Assembly (NCBI GenBank): GCA_023897205.1
Contig: JAHWDD010000033.1
Coordinates: 248,001-312,000 of the forward strand
From: Exophiala sp. HKRS030
Taxonomy: Eukaryota; Ascomycota; Eurotiomycetes; Chaetothyriales; Herpotrichiellaceae
DNA length: 64,000 nt
Direction of reading: 5' to 3'
Below the pieces are notes generated by a model. The model was not told the DNA's origin. It was given only the letters and a program-made list of their open reading frames with translations, and made no database searches. A program made the translations under genes and the position numbers. Numbering within the stretch: the stretch's first letter is position 1; each line of letters starts with the position of its first letter. Shown here piece after piece: positions 35,184-47,600 of this stretch.

Positions 35184-36633
35184 CTACTGAGCATTGTGCC
35201 GGTGTCGCGCTCCATCAGCGGTGTTGGTTTCGTTCCCACTATCATTGTTTTCCAACTGAGCGGTTTTTGTTGATAGACCATTTGTAGAGAATTCAGATTC
35301 AACCTCAACCCGGTCCATGCTTGCCACCTTTTCTTTCTCATGTTCGTCTTCCCCATCTTCGTCTTCGTCATCACTACGCTCGTCCCGACGGTCATTATTG
35401 AACACATAATTCCTCGCGACCCGAAGAACGTAGACCAACCAAAGCACATTGATGACCTGTAAACACGCCAGAAGCGTGAACGTGATGATCTGACTGATCC
35501 AGCACTTGTACTGCTCAGTAGCCCAATCGAGTTCAAACGGACCCACGGTTCGGAATTCAGTCAATGTCGCCCAGAGAATCTTCCAGTTTAAGTAGTGCCG
35601 GAGATAGATCCAGACGAAGATGAAGAACGCATAGAACGGTCCGACGATGATCGAGTCAATGTAATTCAGCGTCTTGGATGTCTATATCACAAGTCAGTCT
35701 TCCGATAAGCACATCACTAATGATGAGAGTCAACGAAGCGACTCACAGCTAAGAAGAAATCACTGATGTCGTGCGTGGTATACACCAGAAGACCCATATG
35801 GGTGAAATGAAACCGATAGCTAAGGGCGATCAGCGTCAACGTCAGAATATGATGCATAACCAACTCCTTGAAGTCCTTGCGCGGTTTCTCCAGCAGCAGG
35901 ATGAGTACGATCGCCTGTTGTGCCCAGTAGCTCGCCTGCAGTAGATAGTAGGCTTTGAACAGAGCCGTGTGGCTGCGATGCGGGTAGCCGTCGAACATTG
36001 CCGTCGTGTTGAAATACCACAGCGGGCTTTCCGACATGATGTACACGCCAACCGGGCCGAGGATACTGAAGTAGATGGCCGTGTATGCTTGCTCCATGAA
36101 CCGAGACTGTTTTCCTCGATTGGTAATGCCGTACAGGATCGCCGTGGGCTGTAGGATCCGCTGCATGATGAACTCTCGTGAGAAACTGAGCACGATCGTG
36201 TAGAATGCCACGAAGGTCATGTCATGCTTTCCCTTGCCGTACAGGGTGGGGGTCAGTCCGCTCAGCGCACGAGGCTGTTCCGCGTAGGAGAGGAAGAGTG
36301 CATGACGCAATGGATTGTGTGGCCCGGGGCTGACCATGTAGCCAGCTACGACCAAGAGGGTGAGAGTCAATGGTGCGAGCCATGTGTGCCGTATGCAGAG
36401 CCGTTTGATTCGTTTGGTCCACGAGCGAGCCTTTCGTGGGCGAGCATGGTCTTTTGACTTTGGCTCCGTCCGCTGCAAACTTTGTTAGCACGTCTGGATA
36501 CTGAGCTGCAGGATCAACTGACATGTGACCCGTTCGACTTTCTCGAGAGCATCACGCTGGCTAGTGCTGGAGCACCCGTATCTCCTCGCGGGTCGCCGCC
36601 GAGTCTGCTTGAAGTTCGCCGTGGACGAGCCAT
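35184..36633 (-). CDS. lag1: Ceramide synthase (Lag1/Lac1, TLC domain)
   Basis: Acyl-CoA-dependent sphingosine N-acyltransferase of the ER membrane. Exons 35747-36472 and 35184-35681 join across a 65-nt intron, placing FFLA next to TSKTLNYIDSIIVGPFYAFF. The Lag motif with the conserved His pair is in LVMHHILTLTLIALSYRFHF, followed by THMGLLVYTTHDISDFFLA. Six or more membrane segments are seen. The tail is strongly acidic (DDEDEDGEDEHEKEK). The first exon probably starts at ATG 36633 (MARPRRTSSRLGGDPRGD) and ends near 36530, but the phase there is off by one relative to the acceptor at 36473; either one G is missing from the run before the GTCACA donor, or a GTGATG donor further upstream is used. 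The core is firm, the N-terminus is not. Confidence 0.87.
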
Positions 36634-37958
36634 GTTGGTGAACAAGCTACCTCGATTGAATGTCGTCAGGTGAATAAGCAGTCGCCGGACACAATGAGTA
36701 TACCGGCTGAAGACACAATCGTTGCGTGGTAAAGGAGGTCGGAACAGTGGTCGACGATTCAGAAAGACTTGAGAAAGCCCTGCCCCTTGAGAGGTTTGCG
36801 CAGACACGTACTTGCGTCAGTACTGCTGGACGGTAGCAGTGGCTGTTGTTTGTCAACCAAATAAACCAAGACCCTTCATAGTCAGGCCTGACACGGATGT
36901 ATTCTGCAGCCAGGGTACCGAGGATTGCTCGAGGAATGGCTGTCGTTTCTCGTATTTCGTATTTTGTCCCGTATTCCTGCTTGTCAGCCGTTCCGAAGTA
37001 GCGAAACAGTATAAACAGAGATCATCCCAAGCCCGGATTCCGGTATAGCCCTTAAGTCCTGATTCAATTTTGAAGAGTAGCCTATTGGATCACTCTTTCA
37101 TTGGCCTGCCATGTTCACGCGAGCCGGGTATAGCCTACCTGCCATGGGCTTCGGGTATGGGTGTGGCTAAGTGCCCCAGGGTAGTGGCTTAACGCATTCT
37201 GCAAAGTCCAATTTCTTTGAGAGGGAGAGCACGCGGGACCGAGCCTGAGTAAGACCTTGTTTTCATGCATTCCTGACCTGCAACATGTCCCGGATACAGG
37301 GGATATGGGAGATACAACCCGCGTTCGAGGAGTTGGGGGCACGCGTCTGAGCAAAACACGCCAGGAGTCATGTTTGGCTATACACACATGATGTTACTCC
37401 TCGAGGGAAGCGTTCGACGAGTTGCGTGAGCTTTCTACAGCGATGTGGCATGACCAGCGGTTGTGCCATGTGACCTGGAAACACGATCGAAGTTTGCTGC
37501 GTCCACGATCTGCGATGGTGTTGCCAAGCAATATTTCTGGTGGCGAGGCTGAGCCCGTTGTGGTTAGCCAGCGGCGTAACGCCGTAGCAAAGAAAGCGTC
37601 CCAGTATTCAAAATTTCATAAGTTGGCATTTCAAGAGGCTGAACACTAGCTGATCGTACCTTGGGAGCAAGAGAAGTCTTTACGGTTGCCACCTTTGATG
37701 AAACTAATCTTGCGCAGGAACTCAATTGGGGCCATGCCTGTGGAGTAAGGCTCTGCTTAAGTAATAAAAGTGACCTACTACTGAAATATTTACTAAAGCC
37801 TAACCTTGACCAAGCCATTATTTTGGTTTGAAAGCGACGATAGTAGTGTTGTTGGTAGCCATAACCTTGCTTCCTCATTGAACCTATATCCTCTTCATTA
37901 ATTCATGGCGCAATTCCTGGCGTCTTCTTTTCCCTTTCTAGCAGCCATCAACTACTGT
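36634..37958. other. Intergenic 1.3 kb between LAG1 and the acyl-CoA dehydrogenase
   Basis: Both neighbours are minus strand. Short open frames only. I see no repeat of note. Confidence 0.45.
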
Positions 37959-39290
37959 CTAGATTTTACTTTGACTCAACCCCTTTTTGGCATCTCTCTG
38001 GAAATTCTTGACCAACTGCCGCACTGCCAGATCCAACAGCACATCTTCACTACCACCAGGGATACGTGCGCCCATGACATCGCGATAGATCTTCTCGACC
38101 AACTCACCCTGGCCCGTCCTCGTATACCCATTGCCGCCGAAGATCAAAACAGCCGTCTGGGCACAGTCATTGAAGACCATGCCCGCCTTGGCCTTCAAGA
38201 GAGCAGTCGGCCCTCCTAGCCTCTCATCGGCCTCAGCTTTGGTCAAATGGTTGAGCTGGTAGGCAAACTCGAAGATCCACGCCTGTAAAGTCTCGAGATC
38301 CGCGCCGGCTTTGGCCAACCGGTGCCGCACCACAGGCTGGTCCATCAACGTCTTTCCAAATGCCTCCCTCTTCATGGCATACTCTGCGGCCGTCGACAGG
38401 GCCACTCGTGCTTGTCGTGTCACACCCATTGCGATCAACAATCTTTCGTGATTGAAGTTAGTCATAATATATTTCATACCCTGCCCCTCCTCACCGACCA
38501 AGTTCTCCACTGGGACCTTGACATCGTCAAGCTCAATATACGTCGTACCTCCAGCCTGCTGCCCGCTGACCTGTAGCCTCCTCATTGTGACGCCCGGGTA
38601 GCCCTTCAACGGGACCACGACGACACTGATGCCTCCTGGGCCCTGCCCGCCCGTCCGCACCGCCATGACCGAGTAATCCGACCATATGCCATTAGTAATC
38701 CACTTCTTCTCGCCATTGATGACATAGCTCTTGCCATCCTTGGACTTGACCGCCGTCGTCTGGATATTCGCCACATCCGATCCCGCCTGCGGCTCAGTAA
38801 TGGCAATGCACGCCCTAGCATTTCCCGTCAACAAATCCGGCAGAAACCTTTCTTGAAGACGCGACGAGCCGAAATTCAAAATCGGCGGTATCGCATACGC
38901 GAATCCAGGCGTGAGACTCGATCCGGGGCCTGAAATCCCTGTGCGCGCGCGCTCGTCCACCCAGATGGCCGTGTGCAGGTAATCCCACTCCTCGACAGGC
39001 ACGCCCAGGATGTCATTGAGACCTAGACGACGCAGCCATTGCACCGGCAGCGGCGACTTCAGGTTCGGCAGCAGCATGTTGGCTTTGTTGAACGTGTGCC
39101 ACAAGTGCTCTGGCACTGTCCCGGCGGTTTCCCATTCCAGTGCATAGGGCAAGTAGTGTTCGGCGAACCACGCGCGCGCGCGTTTCTGGAACGCCAGGTG
39201 TGTGGGTTGGAAGTACGGCGAGGGCAAGCCGCGAAGGTAGCCGGGCTCGCCGAATGGTACCGTGTTGATCGTGTTGGCTGTGTTGGCCAT
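37959..39290 (-). CDS. Acyl-CoA dehydrogenase family protein, catalytic Glu position not conserved
   Basis: One exon, ATG at 39290 (MANTANTINTVPFGEPGYLR), 443 residues, standard length. The frame is open further upstream but that part has no dehydrogenase character. The N-terminal helical domain (YFQPTHLAFQKRARAWFAEH), the beta-domain FAD signature CIAITEPQAGSDVANIQ, and YVINGEKKWITNG are present. In the C-terminal domain the usual E-G-T near the end is replaced: IYRDVMGARIPGGSEDVLLD has Gly where medium-chain enzymes have the catalytic Glu. The C-terminus is Ser-Lys-Ile, a possible weak peroxisomal PTS1. Substrate unknown. The base may be provided elsewhere, as in isovaleryl-CoA dehydrogenase. 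Confidence 0.88.
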   Translation of the reverse strand: MANTANTINTVPFGEPGYLRGLPSPYFQPTHLAFQKRARAWFAEHYLPYALEWETAGTVPEHLWHTFNKANMLLPNLKSPLPVQWLRRLGLNDILGVPVEEWDYLHTAIWVDERARTGISGPGSSLTPGFAYAIPPILNFGSSRLQERFLPDLLTGNARACIAITEPQAGSDVANIQTTAVKSKDGKSYVINGEKKWITNGIWSDYSVMAVRTGGQGPGGISVVVVPLKGYPGVTMRRLQVSGQQAGGTTYIELDDVKVPVENLVGEEGQGMKYIMTNFNHERLLIAMGVTRQARVALSTAAEYAMKREAFGKTLMDQPVVRHRLAKAGADLETLQAWIFEFAYQLNHLTKAEADERLGGPTALLKAKAGMVFNDCAQTAVLIFGGNGYTRTGQGELVEKIYRDVMGARIPGGSEDVLLDLAVRQLVKNFQRDAKKGLSQSKI

Positions 39291-40245
39291 TTTGTTGGCG
39301 GTGCGATCGGGATTGTTTCTGTCGAGTTGTCTTCTTGTCCTCCTTTGAAGGCTTGGTTCCTCGTTTGGGTAAGTAGCCTGGTTCACTCGTAGATTGTCTC
39401 GAAACCTGTTCGAGTCCGTGTACTTGGCGCTGTGTTGTTTGTCTAGAAAATGAATAGAAAGACTGGATTGATGGCAGTAAAGGAAGGCCGTCTGTACCTT
39501 TCGCAATTGTCATTCAGCAAGCCTCCGAAGAATCCATCTCTGCAGCACCATCATCATTCTCTATCTACTCCGTACCTAGGACAACGACATTTCTCGGTAC
39601 AAGATCGTCTTTCCCCTCAGAACCGGCTATTGAGTATTGATACAGATATGCCGAGGCACCTGGCCCGAGGGACCGCCTAATGAAGGCAGCCTTGCTTCCC
39701 CACCTGAACTCCTTCGTAGGACAACCTCTCACTAGTAAGCAAAGCAGACAGGATCCTGGGGTTTGAGGCGGCGTCTCCCCAGCCCTTGGTGGCATTGGAG
39801 CGTTGCGTCGTCAATAGAGAAGACCTTAGCAGCCTAGCTGCTCCTGAGACACGAGGGATTTCTGGACCAAGGCTATACAAGGACCATGCCGTATCGCATA
39901 TATCAAGTTTGCCGCGAAACATTCATTTATATATTCTAGAATATGAGAGTCCATGGAACAAGCTAAGGGAAACATCAATGAAATTCTGATATGCAAAGAA
40001 ATCAAAGAAATCAAAAAAATATTATTTACGATATATCTATAATCCACGCTGGTCATAATTTTGGTCATCACATCCCCGCGAGTTGGATCTTAGCCAAGTT
40101 TCGCCGGTCCTCGCTATGCAAAGTCAGGTAGCCATACAGGCTGCATCCCAAAGTGTACTAAAACATCAAGAACAAATATAAAACTTGACATTGTCGTCTT
40201 CGAAACCGCGTGTTGATGAGACGACAATCAGTCAGGGCCCACCAG
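39291..40245. other. Intergenic 955 nt
   Basis: Upstream region of the acyl-CoA dehydrogenase and 3' flank of the flavin-carrier gene. It is A/T-rich around 39930-40060. No gene is supported. Confidence 0.45.
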
Positions 40246-42432
40246 CTACTTATGACGATAAGTTTCGTAGCTGAGATCTGGCAGTTGAGGCTCTCGAGAA
40301 AACGGAGGTGGACTGTGAGAATACTCATTTTGTCCTTGACTCACGGTACGATACCCAGACGAACCCATGCTCGCTGCTCCCTTCACCAATGTCTCCTGGC
40401 TCTCTTCATATTGTCCAAAGCGGTCATGAACAGGTTGATACCCATGCCCCGACTTTGAAAGATGTCTTGTGTGTTGCGGTGGAGAGATAGTGTATGGGTT
40501 GTCTTGCATGAGAAATGCGTCACCTTCCATGTCTCGAGATAGGTGCTTCTCGGCAGCCTTGCGTCGCTTACGGTGAGGGTTTTCTTTGCAGCAAGTGATG
40601 ATGCTGTTGATAACGATCAGAAGAAACAGGATAGCTGTTAGGCCGGACTGCACCGCAATAAGAACCACACCGGTGATCGTTTTGGTCGTTTGAGCTATGC
40701 CAAGCTCCTGCACAAATATCAGAATGCAGACGACTGACAAGACTCGTACAACTTGAATGATGATGTTGATCCAATTTCCGGATTTGCGCTCATAAGGTCG
40801 ACTCCAGAGCAAGAGAATCAACATGATGACTTCAATTACCAACTGGCCAATGGTCTGAACCAAACCATGTCCGTCTCCAGCGGCAAGAACACATCCTTTA
40901 GCAAACATGTAGACAATGAAAGGCATAAAAAGCCACCAATAGCCTCGCTTGTAGTTCTCGTAGAAAATCTTGTACTTCTTCCAAGTCTCCTTATTCTCAT
41001 ATAGCGAATATGAGTTCCCTTCCATCTTCTTAAGTTTGTTGACAACACTCCAGATCTTCCAAGTATAAAAGGCCAGAATGAGGGTGAATAAGGCCAGAGT
41101 GACACCGGCTAACAGCTTGGCAGCCCACGAATCTCCATGGGTGAACTGGAAGATGCAGTACAGTGTCCAAACCCCATAGACAAGAAGAATCAAAGACACA
41201 ATGGTTTGTGCAATGACACGCCAATACTCCTTTCGGAAAGTGGTCAAAGATTTTGGAAAATTGCCGAACAAGGCCCATGCCTCCAAGATGACCTTGAAGA
41301 GTAGAATAGCAACAATGATGGCTGCAATGACGATAGCAAACACCAAGAGAACAGTCATGAATGTGTTGGCATCAGGAATTGTCAACTGCTCAACGTAGCC
41401 TTGAATTCCGTCAACGAAATGTGCTTGTTTTTCATTGCTAGCCGTCGAAGTATCAGTCTCATTACCGATTTCGACGGATTGCCGGATAAGGAGTAATGCT
41501 CGCTTCTTGAATGTGGATGACGCCGTCGATGTCGTATTGTCGGCATAGACCAAAGTAGCATTATTCCTAAGGAAGTCGTAGTTTGAATTTGTGAGATCAC
41601 CGCCGGTCCTCGATCGGAAGCTGTCGATGGACCTTTGCATTCCAGCCCAAGGGATCAGTCCAGTGCTGAAGGCGAAATTCTTGGAAAAGCTTCGGTAGAT
41701 GGTAGGATATGGTACGGAATGCATTCCATTCATTGCCATTCCTTGAAACCACCAAATGACTTCAGCAAACCCTGGGCTGGAGGTCGTCGAGCCGGGATGT
41801 CCACCACTTGCAGCGGCTCCAAGCAAAGATACAGCCAACGCAGCGGCCGCAACAGCAGCGGCAACATACGAGACTGCGGGAACTTCAACGGTTTTACCGT
41901 TTGTGACACCTGTTTGCAGACAAGCAACCTCGGTTCCATCTTTTGCCGTTAAAATTACCTGGGCACTACCTTCGAGATCTGGAATTGAATAGGCAAGAGA
42001 AGGGATCATGTCGGCATATTCTGAAGGAATGGTGAGAGAGCCGTTTGCGTTAAAGGCACGTGCAGGAACTAACAATTCGAATTAGTAAAATGGCCATGCG
42101 TGCACCTAGAGCGGTGGTGTAAACTTACCGGGACAGAGCTCGTCGACCTTGGTATCCTCATCACAAGGGTCGAATGATTGCCTGAACGCCTCTATTCCGT
42201 AGGCGGTGACGATGAGTTCAGCGGAGACTTCTTGCTCGACAGTGCTGGAACCCGAGAAATCAAAGTCCACTTTGTTGGTATCACGATCGAAGGAAATATC
42301 CACGTTGTTAACCTTGATAGTGCCTGTGCCATTGGCACATTGTGTGAATCCATCATTTTTCAAAATATCTGCTGCGAGACCTGGTTGCAACAGACCTAAA
42401 CAGGCCACGGCTGCAGCCGTTTGCTTCCACAT
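40246..42432 (-). CDS. TRP-like/flavin carrier family membrane protein (Flc-type)
   Basis: Exons 42129-42432 and 40246-42068, with a 60-nt intron, give 708 residues. The ATG at 42432 starts a signal peptide (MWKQTAAAVACLGLLQPGLA). An ML-like lumenal domain follows (about 25-185, with Cys pairs around QCANGTG, DPCDEDTKVDELCP and EVACLQTG); the splice join gives ELCPVPARAFNANG. Then comes a TRP-like domain with about nine membrane segments (about 190-590), including WWFQGMAMNGM and YENYKRGYWWLFMPFIVYMF. The C-terminal 110 residues are cytosolic, polar and Ser/Pro-rich. Yeast Flc proteins affect FAD transport into the ER, calcium homeostasis and cell wall maintenance; which of these applies here cannot be told. 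Confidence 0.88.
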
Positions 42433-44674
42433 GTTGTTCAACTCTGTGTCGATGCAGCAATAGCTGTGAGGGCCTCTCCCTCAGGGACCTGGATTGGCCG
42501 AGATCGACTTTGTGGTTTCGGTAGATAAACAAAGCTCGGCGCCTACAGAGGATGGCAAGAGTATGTTGGGTGAAGTTTTTCGTTGATGGAAGACCGAAAA
42601 AGTTGAGTGAACGAGTGACCAGGGAAATGTGAGAACGTCGAGTTCGATGTGATAAACGAGCGTGAAGAAGGGAGCAAGATTGCCTGATGAGGGCTGATAT
42701 GCAAAGACGAGAAGGATGTGTGATTTTCAGCTGAAATCCCCGCTACAAGTAACACGATGCCATGGCACTCTTGTTGAATCCCAAAGCCAAGCATTCGATG
42801 CTGGAGATCCAAGATGCCGTTTCGAGACTTACGCAACGCCAAATTCTCTAGAAGGTCCAACCCACAGGCTTGTGTGGGCGAGCCGAAATGTGGATGCTGG
42901 CAAAGGCTCCAGGGTCATGGCCGTGGCGTCTCAAGAGCGATTTTCCGGGACAAATCAGTGGCCACAGAAGGCTCCAATTGCCCCCCAACGACGCGAAGCG
43001 GCAACCTGAGTGGCCATCGGAGGCTGCCATGCTCGATTCCTTCCAGGGGGGTCCCGCTCCGTGACTGGGGGCGGGTGATCCATCTGAAGGAAGTCCCTTC
43101 GGGGCTCTGAAAGACAAAGGCTAGCTGGTGGTGGCTTGGACGTAACATGATATGTCACCGTCCTGTTTACCTGCTCTTTTTTTTTGCTCTACAGTCGCTT
43201 GGACCATTCTTGCCACGTCAATGAAAGTTTTTTCTGGAGTTTTTGGCGCTAAGACATGGCATTGCATGCTAGCCAGTCGTGCCCAGTGTCTACCAATGTT
43301 CATGCCTGGAGCACACGAGCACTGAAACATCAAGTGCACAGAGGTATGGTTTTAATGTCATGTCGAACGAATAGTGCGTCTGATCAACTCACATCCAGTT
43401 GCATCAAGCTTAGTTGTCTGTGTTGCGCAGTCAGTTCCAGTGACCATAAGTTTGGTATGATTGTGCTTCCCATGAACCAAGTCACGTTGACGATGAAGAA
43501 GGCCTCACCAACCTTGACCTTGAACCGACATCTCTTTCGTCAAAAGGAGAGCCGTCCTGGGCTGGTGGGGCAGAGGCGCAGTTCAAAAAGTGAGTACTTT
43601 TAGCAGGCACCTGGCAGGAACCGGCACCTGTGGGCCACTGGTGCGTGTGTACGGAGGACATCAATAAAAGCCTAGGTGAAAACCTTCCAAGGCTTCTCCT
43701 TGGGCGTTGGCTGGCAGCTGCAAGACATTTTAACGCCAGAGGGGAAAAGTGTTTTGTTCCGTGTGGACCTGGCGTGCCTGGTCGATTGAAAAAACTTGAG
43801 GGATCCAGGGGCAAGTTGACTGCGCCGCAGATCCACGCTCAGGGCAGCGATGCAGTGGGCATCAATGGAGCTAATGATCCACCGTACTGCCAGTCAGTCA
43901 CATTTGCGGCAGAAATAAATGACAAATTTGTTCCACGTGATCGTATATCCAGCTATCGGGAGAGCAACGTACACTCAAGCCTTACCTACACAACATAATT
44001 CTTCTAAGCCATTGTGACAATCCTCCATATCATGAATGGTATTATTATTACCGGAGCACTCAGTGAGGCCTCGACCAGCAGCGGCATGGGCTGCTTGAGA
44101 CTAGCGTTGTTCAAAGCAGGGGATCTGACGCGTTGACAGTTGCCAAGGGAAAGGTTCCACCACTAATAATAGTATACCTAGTACTTCGCTTGACAGCCTT
44201 GCACAGCCTCACCCAACATTTCCCCAGAAGTCTTCCACGATAAGTCGATGACTGACGTACCAGACGAACGTCAACATAGGTGCGTATCGGTGTTAAGACA
44301 CACCTTTCTTCAAGATTAATCAAAGATCGAAAGTGGTAGATGGCTTGCTCGACTGTGAGAATCGCATAAAGCTCATAGCTACTCGAAGTGTTGGATTTTC
44401 ATAGTGTCCCATACTAGCATGAATTGAATTATGGTTTTCTTATAGTACATTGGCATCAACTTCATCCCTCCTATCTGATACTGTGTTCACAGCCCCGCAT
44501 TCGCAAACTGGAACGAGCAAACCGCATTCCACGGGTTCCATGAGGTTGGCCACGTTGAACCTCGCTCCAAAAACTTTCATCCGTGTCACGGCCACGTCAC
44601 CCGCCGTCGCAAGGGTCAACTCGGGGAATGGAAGAGCACCGACGGACGTTCAAGGTAGGATTGATCGTTGAGTC
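42433..44674. other. Gene-poor 2.2 kb between the flavin-carrier gene and HRP1
   Basis: Runs of overlapping open frames (42.7-43.1 kb in several frames, 43.5-44.0 kb) are G/C-rich shadows without domains. No RNA gene is recognised. It includes the 5' leader of the flavin-carrier gene. Confidence 0.45.
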
Positions 44675-47600
44675 TCATCTGCCGTAGGGATGAAATCTAC
44701 CGCGGCCTCCACGGAAACTTGGGGCAGGTTTCCCTGCATTTTTGGGACCAGTTGGTGCATTTGCAGGTGCCGCTTGATTTCCTCCGCTAGGTCCTTTTGG
44801 TGGCTTTGGTGTGTTGTTTCGCACGGGTCCAGCTGATCCTCTTCCATCTGGTTGTGGCACATCGTCGTACATACCTTCCCACGACTGAGGATTCTGGTTC
44901 TGAAAGCCTCCTCCGCGAGGTCCTGTCGGAAAGTTACCTTGACGCCGTCCGCCTTGTTGCTGCTCATACTTTTGTTGCTCAAACGCCATCTGTTCCTGCG
45001 CCGAAAAAGATCCGCGATTGTTGCCGTTGTTGTTCTGTCCCATTCCTCCCCGTCCATTACCCATGTTCATCCCGTTCATGGCCCCTTGCTGTTGTTGCAT
45101 TTGCATCATCTGTTGCATCATCTGTGGTGTCATGCCCATGTTTCCGCCATTTTGAGGGTTGGGACTGTTGCCGCCTTGCATCTTCTGCATTTGCTGTTGC
45201 ATCTGCATCTGAGCCATCATTTGCGGATTCATCTGATTCATCCCCATGCCTCCCATCATGTTCGATGCCATGGACTGCTGCATCATGGAGAAATACTGTT
45301 GCATGCGTTGCCAATACTGCGCCATCATCTGAGGGGTCATACCACCGGCCATATTCTGACCTTGATTCTGTCCGCTTTGTGTACTTTGACTGTTGTCGTT
45401 ACTGCCAAAACGGTCATCACGACCACCGAACTTTCCTCGACCACGTCCACCTCTCGAAAAGTCGTCCTCTTCACCCATTTTGCCTCTAGGTTGAGCCCGC
45501 TTGACTTCAATTTGTTTGCCCAAGATCTCCAGCGGTTGGTTTTCCAGACATCTTTCAACCGCTGCATCGCTATCGAAAGTGACAAATCCGAACCCGCGAG
45601 GACGACCTGTGTCTTTATCCATCATCAAGGTCGCGTCGACAACTCGGCCGAAATGAGCAAAGAATCCTTCGAAATCTTCTTCGGTGGCTTCCTGGCTAAC
45701 ACCACCCACGAAGATCTTGGCCGTTTTTTCCTGTTCGTCGCGAGGAATTGCACGCTTGGGATCGATCTGGGAACCATAAAGTAAGTTTTGATTCAACCAA
45801 TATGCAGTTCTCCTGCTTGATGAAAACGTCCCGAGTCGTTTCTGTCCACCTGGGGAAATATCAAAAAGGGATGACCTTACTATTTTGCCGTCCAGGAAAT
45901 GTTCCTTCACCATCACAGTATTGACCGTCTTGGGGTCCTTGAAGGTAAGAAATCCAAAACCTCGTGACCGTCCGGTGGCGCTATCGCGCATGACTGTGCA
46001 TTCTTGAACTTCTCCAAACTGCGAGAAGTAGTCATGAAGTGACTCTTGAGTACTATTAGTATTGTTTCTGGCAGTAGACATTCATACGCCGTGTCTGATA
46101 GGCATTCGAGGTGGATTTGGTGAGTAAATGTTCTGGGCACTTACGATCGGTCGTTTCCCAGTTCAGACCACCAATGAACATTTTACTATTTAATGTTGTG
46201 TTAGTAACAGCAAGATAAGATAAATTCAATACCATGACAAACTTCGAGGAAAATGTGAGGGTGGTTTGCGGTTCTCTAGGAGATTTCATCGTTGCCAGTA
46301 CAGACGATCTCCATCGCCTGTCGTTACTGTCCTTTCCAGCGATACTATGCAGCTTATATTCCGGCGTATGCCCGAAGAACACCATGATACAATGCGAGCC
46401 AACGTTGCGCTGTATACAGGGACAGCTTCGTGAGCCGTCATGCTCTGTTGTCAAGATTGCTTGAGCTCAGTTCGAAGATGATCTGGACCGGTCGTGATAT
46501 ACAAAAGTATGTAGACGTGATATAATGGACACGAATCAAACGGTACCCTAGCCAAGACCACCCGAGCGATGCAGCAAATTCGGATTTGTACCTCGAGCAC
46601 ACTTGTCTGTAGTGACTATCCATGCCGCCTGAATGTTGAGCTGGACGGGACACATCCGCGCTTTGATGCTTCTGGTCATAATGATACTGGAAGCACGCAT
46701 TTGGCACTCCAAGCAAGGTTCGCTTTGTGTTTTGATTGTAGTCTTGCACGTACATGGTCGGCTAGCTGAGTATGGATCTTGCTTTGGTTGGGTTTTCATC
46801 TTGCCACCAACAGATACAGATAGCATCTATCTCCTGCCTGGGCCATGGATTTGTTACTCTGCTCTGCTCTGCTCTGTAAAAGTATCTGGATGTACTGTTG
46901 GTGTAACGCAAGCTAGCTGCTCGATCTGTAAACGCTGCTACCTCGCCTCGAAGTGATAACCGCAGCAGCTGATTGGATTCATTTGGCCAGGCAATAGCTA
47001 GCTTTCCCAGCCTTCCAATATTTGATGATGCTCTGAACCAGGTTTGTCTTTTTTTTTCGGTTTGACAACTTCCTGCCACTGCCAATCAACCACTACCTGC
47101 TTGCAACTTAGGAAAAGACTCGATGAACGATTCATGATGTTCGTCTGTCGTAGTCTAAATTTCCAAACGGGCCTAGATGGTGCCATGCGGCTGTCCTTCA
47201 AAACTAGCCTATTGTGCAATACACCAGGTAGTGCCCACTGGCTTGGTGATGGGCGATGGTGACCTTAGCCCGGTATAGACATCTGTCTTAATGTACGTGC
47301 GCCTCTCGAGTTCCCCAACCTTGGTGAGATGAGTGCACTCATTTTAGCTCCGAGGGCTTCCACACAACCACCGCCCATTTTTCTTCACGACTATCTCTTT
47401 CGACAGGTGGCTGACCTGGCAGAAATCTCCATCGAGCGCATGGGAGAAGGAATTGAAATAGAAAGGACACGCAGAAGAGATGTACTTACCCGTCTTCTTT
47501 CATGGTTATTCCAGAGGATTCGACCGGAGCAGGTTTCTCCAAGACATCTGGCGCATGGCTAGATATGTGGCCACCGTTTGTTGGTTCGTCATTCGTAGCG

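Noticed and set aside
44797..45784. Plus-strand open frames of 230 and 310 codons opposite HRP1
   Set aside because: Antisense of the Gln/Met-rich tail and RRM2; the His/Leu-rich product is a composition artefact.
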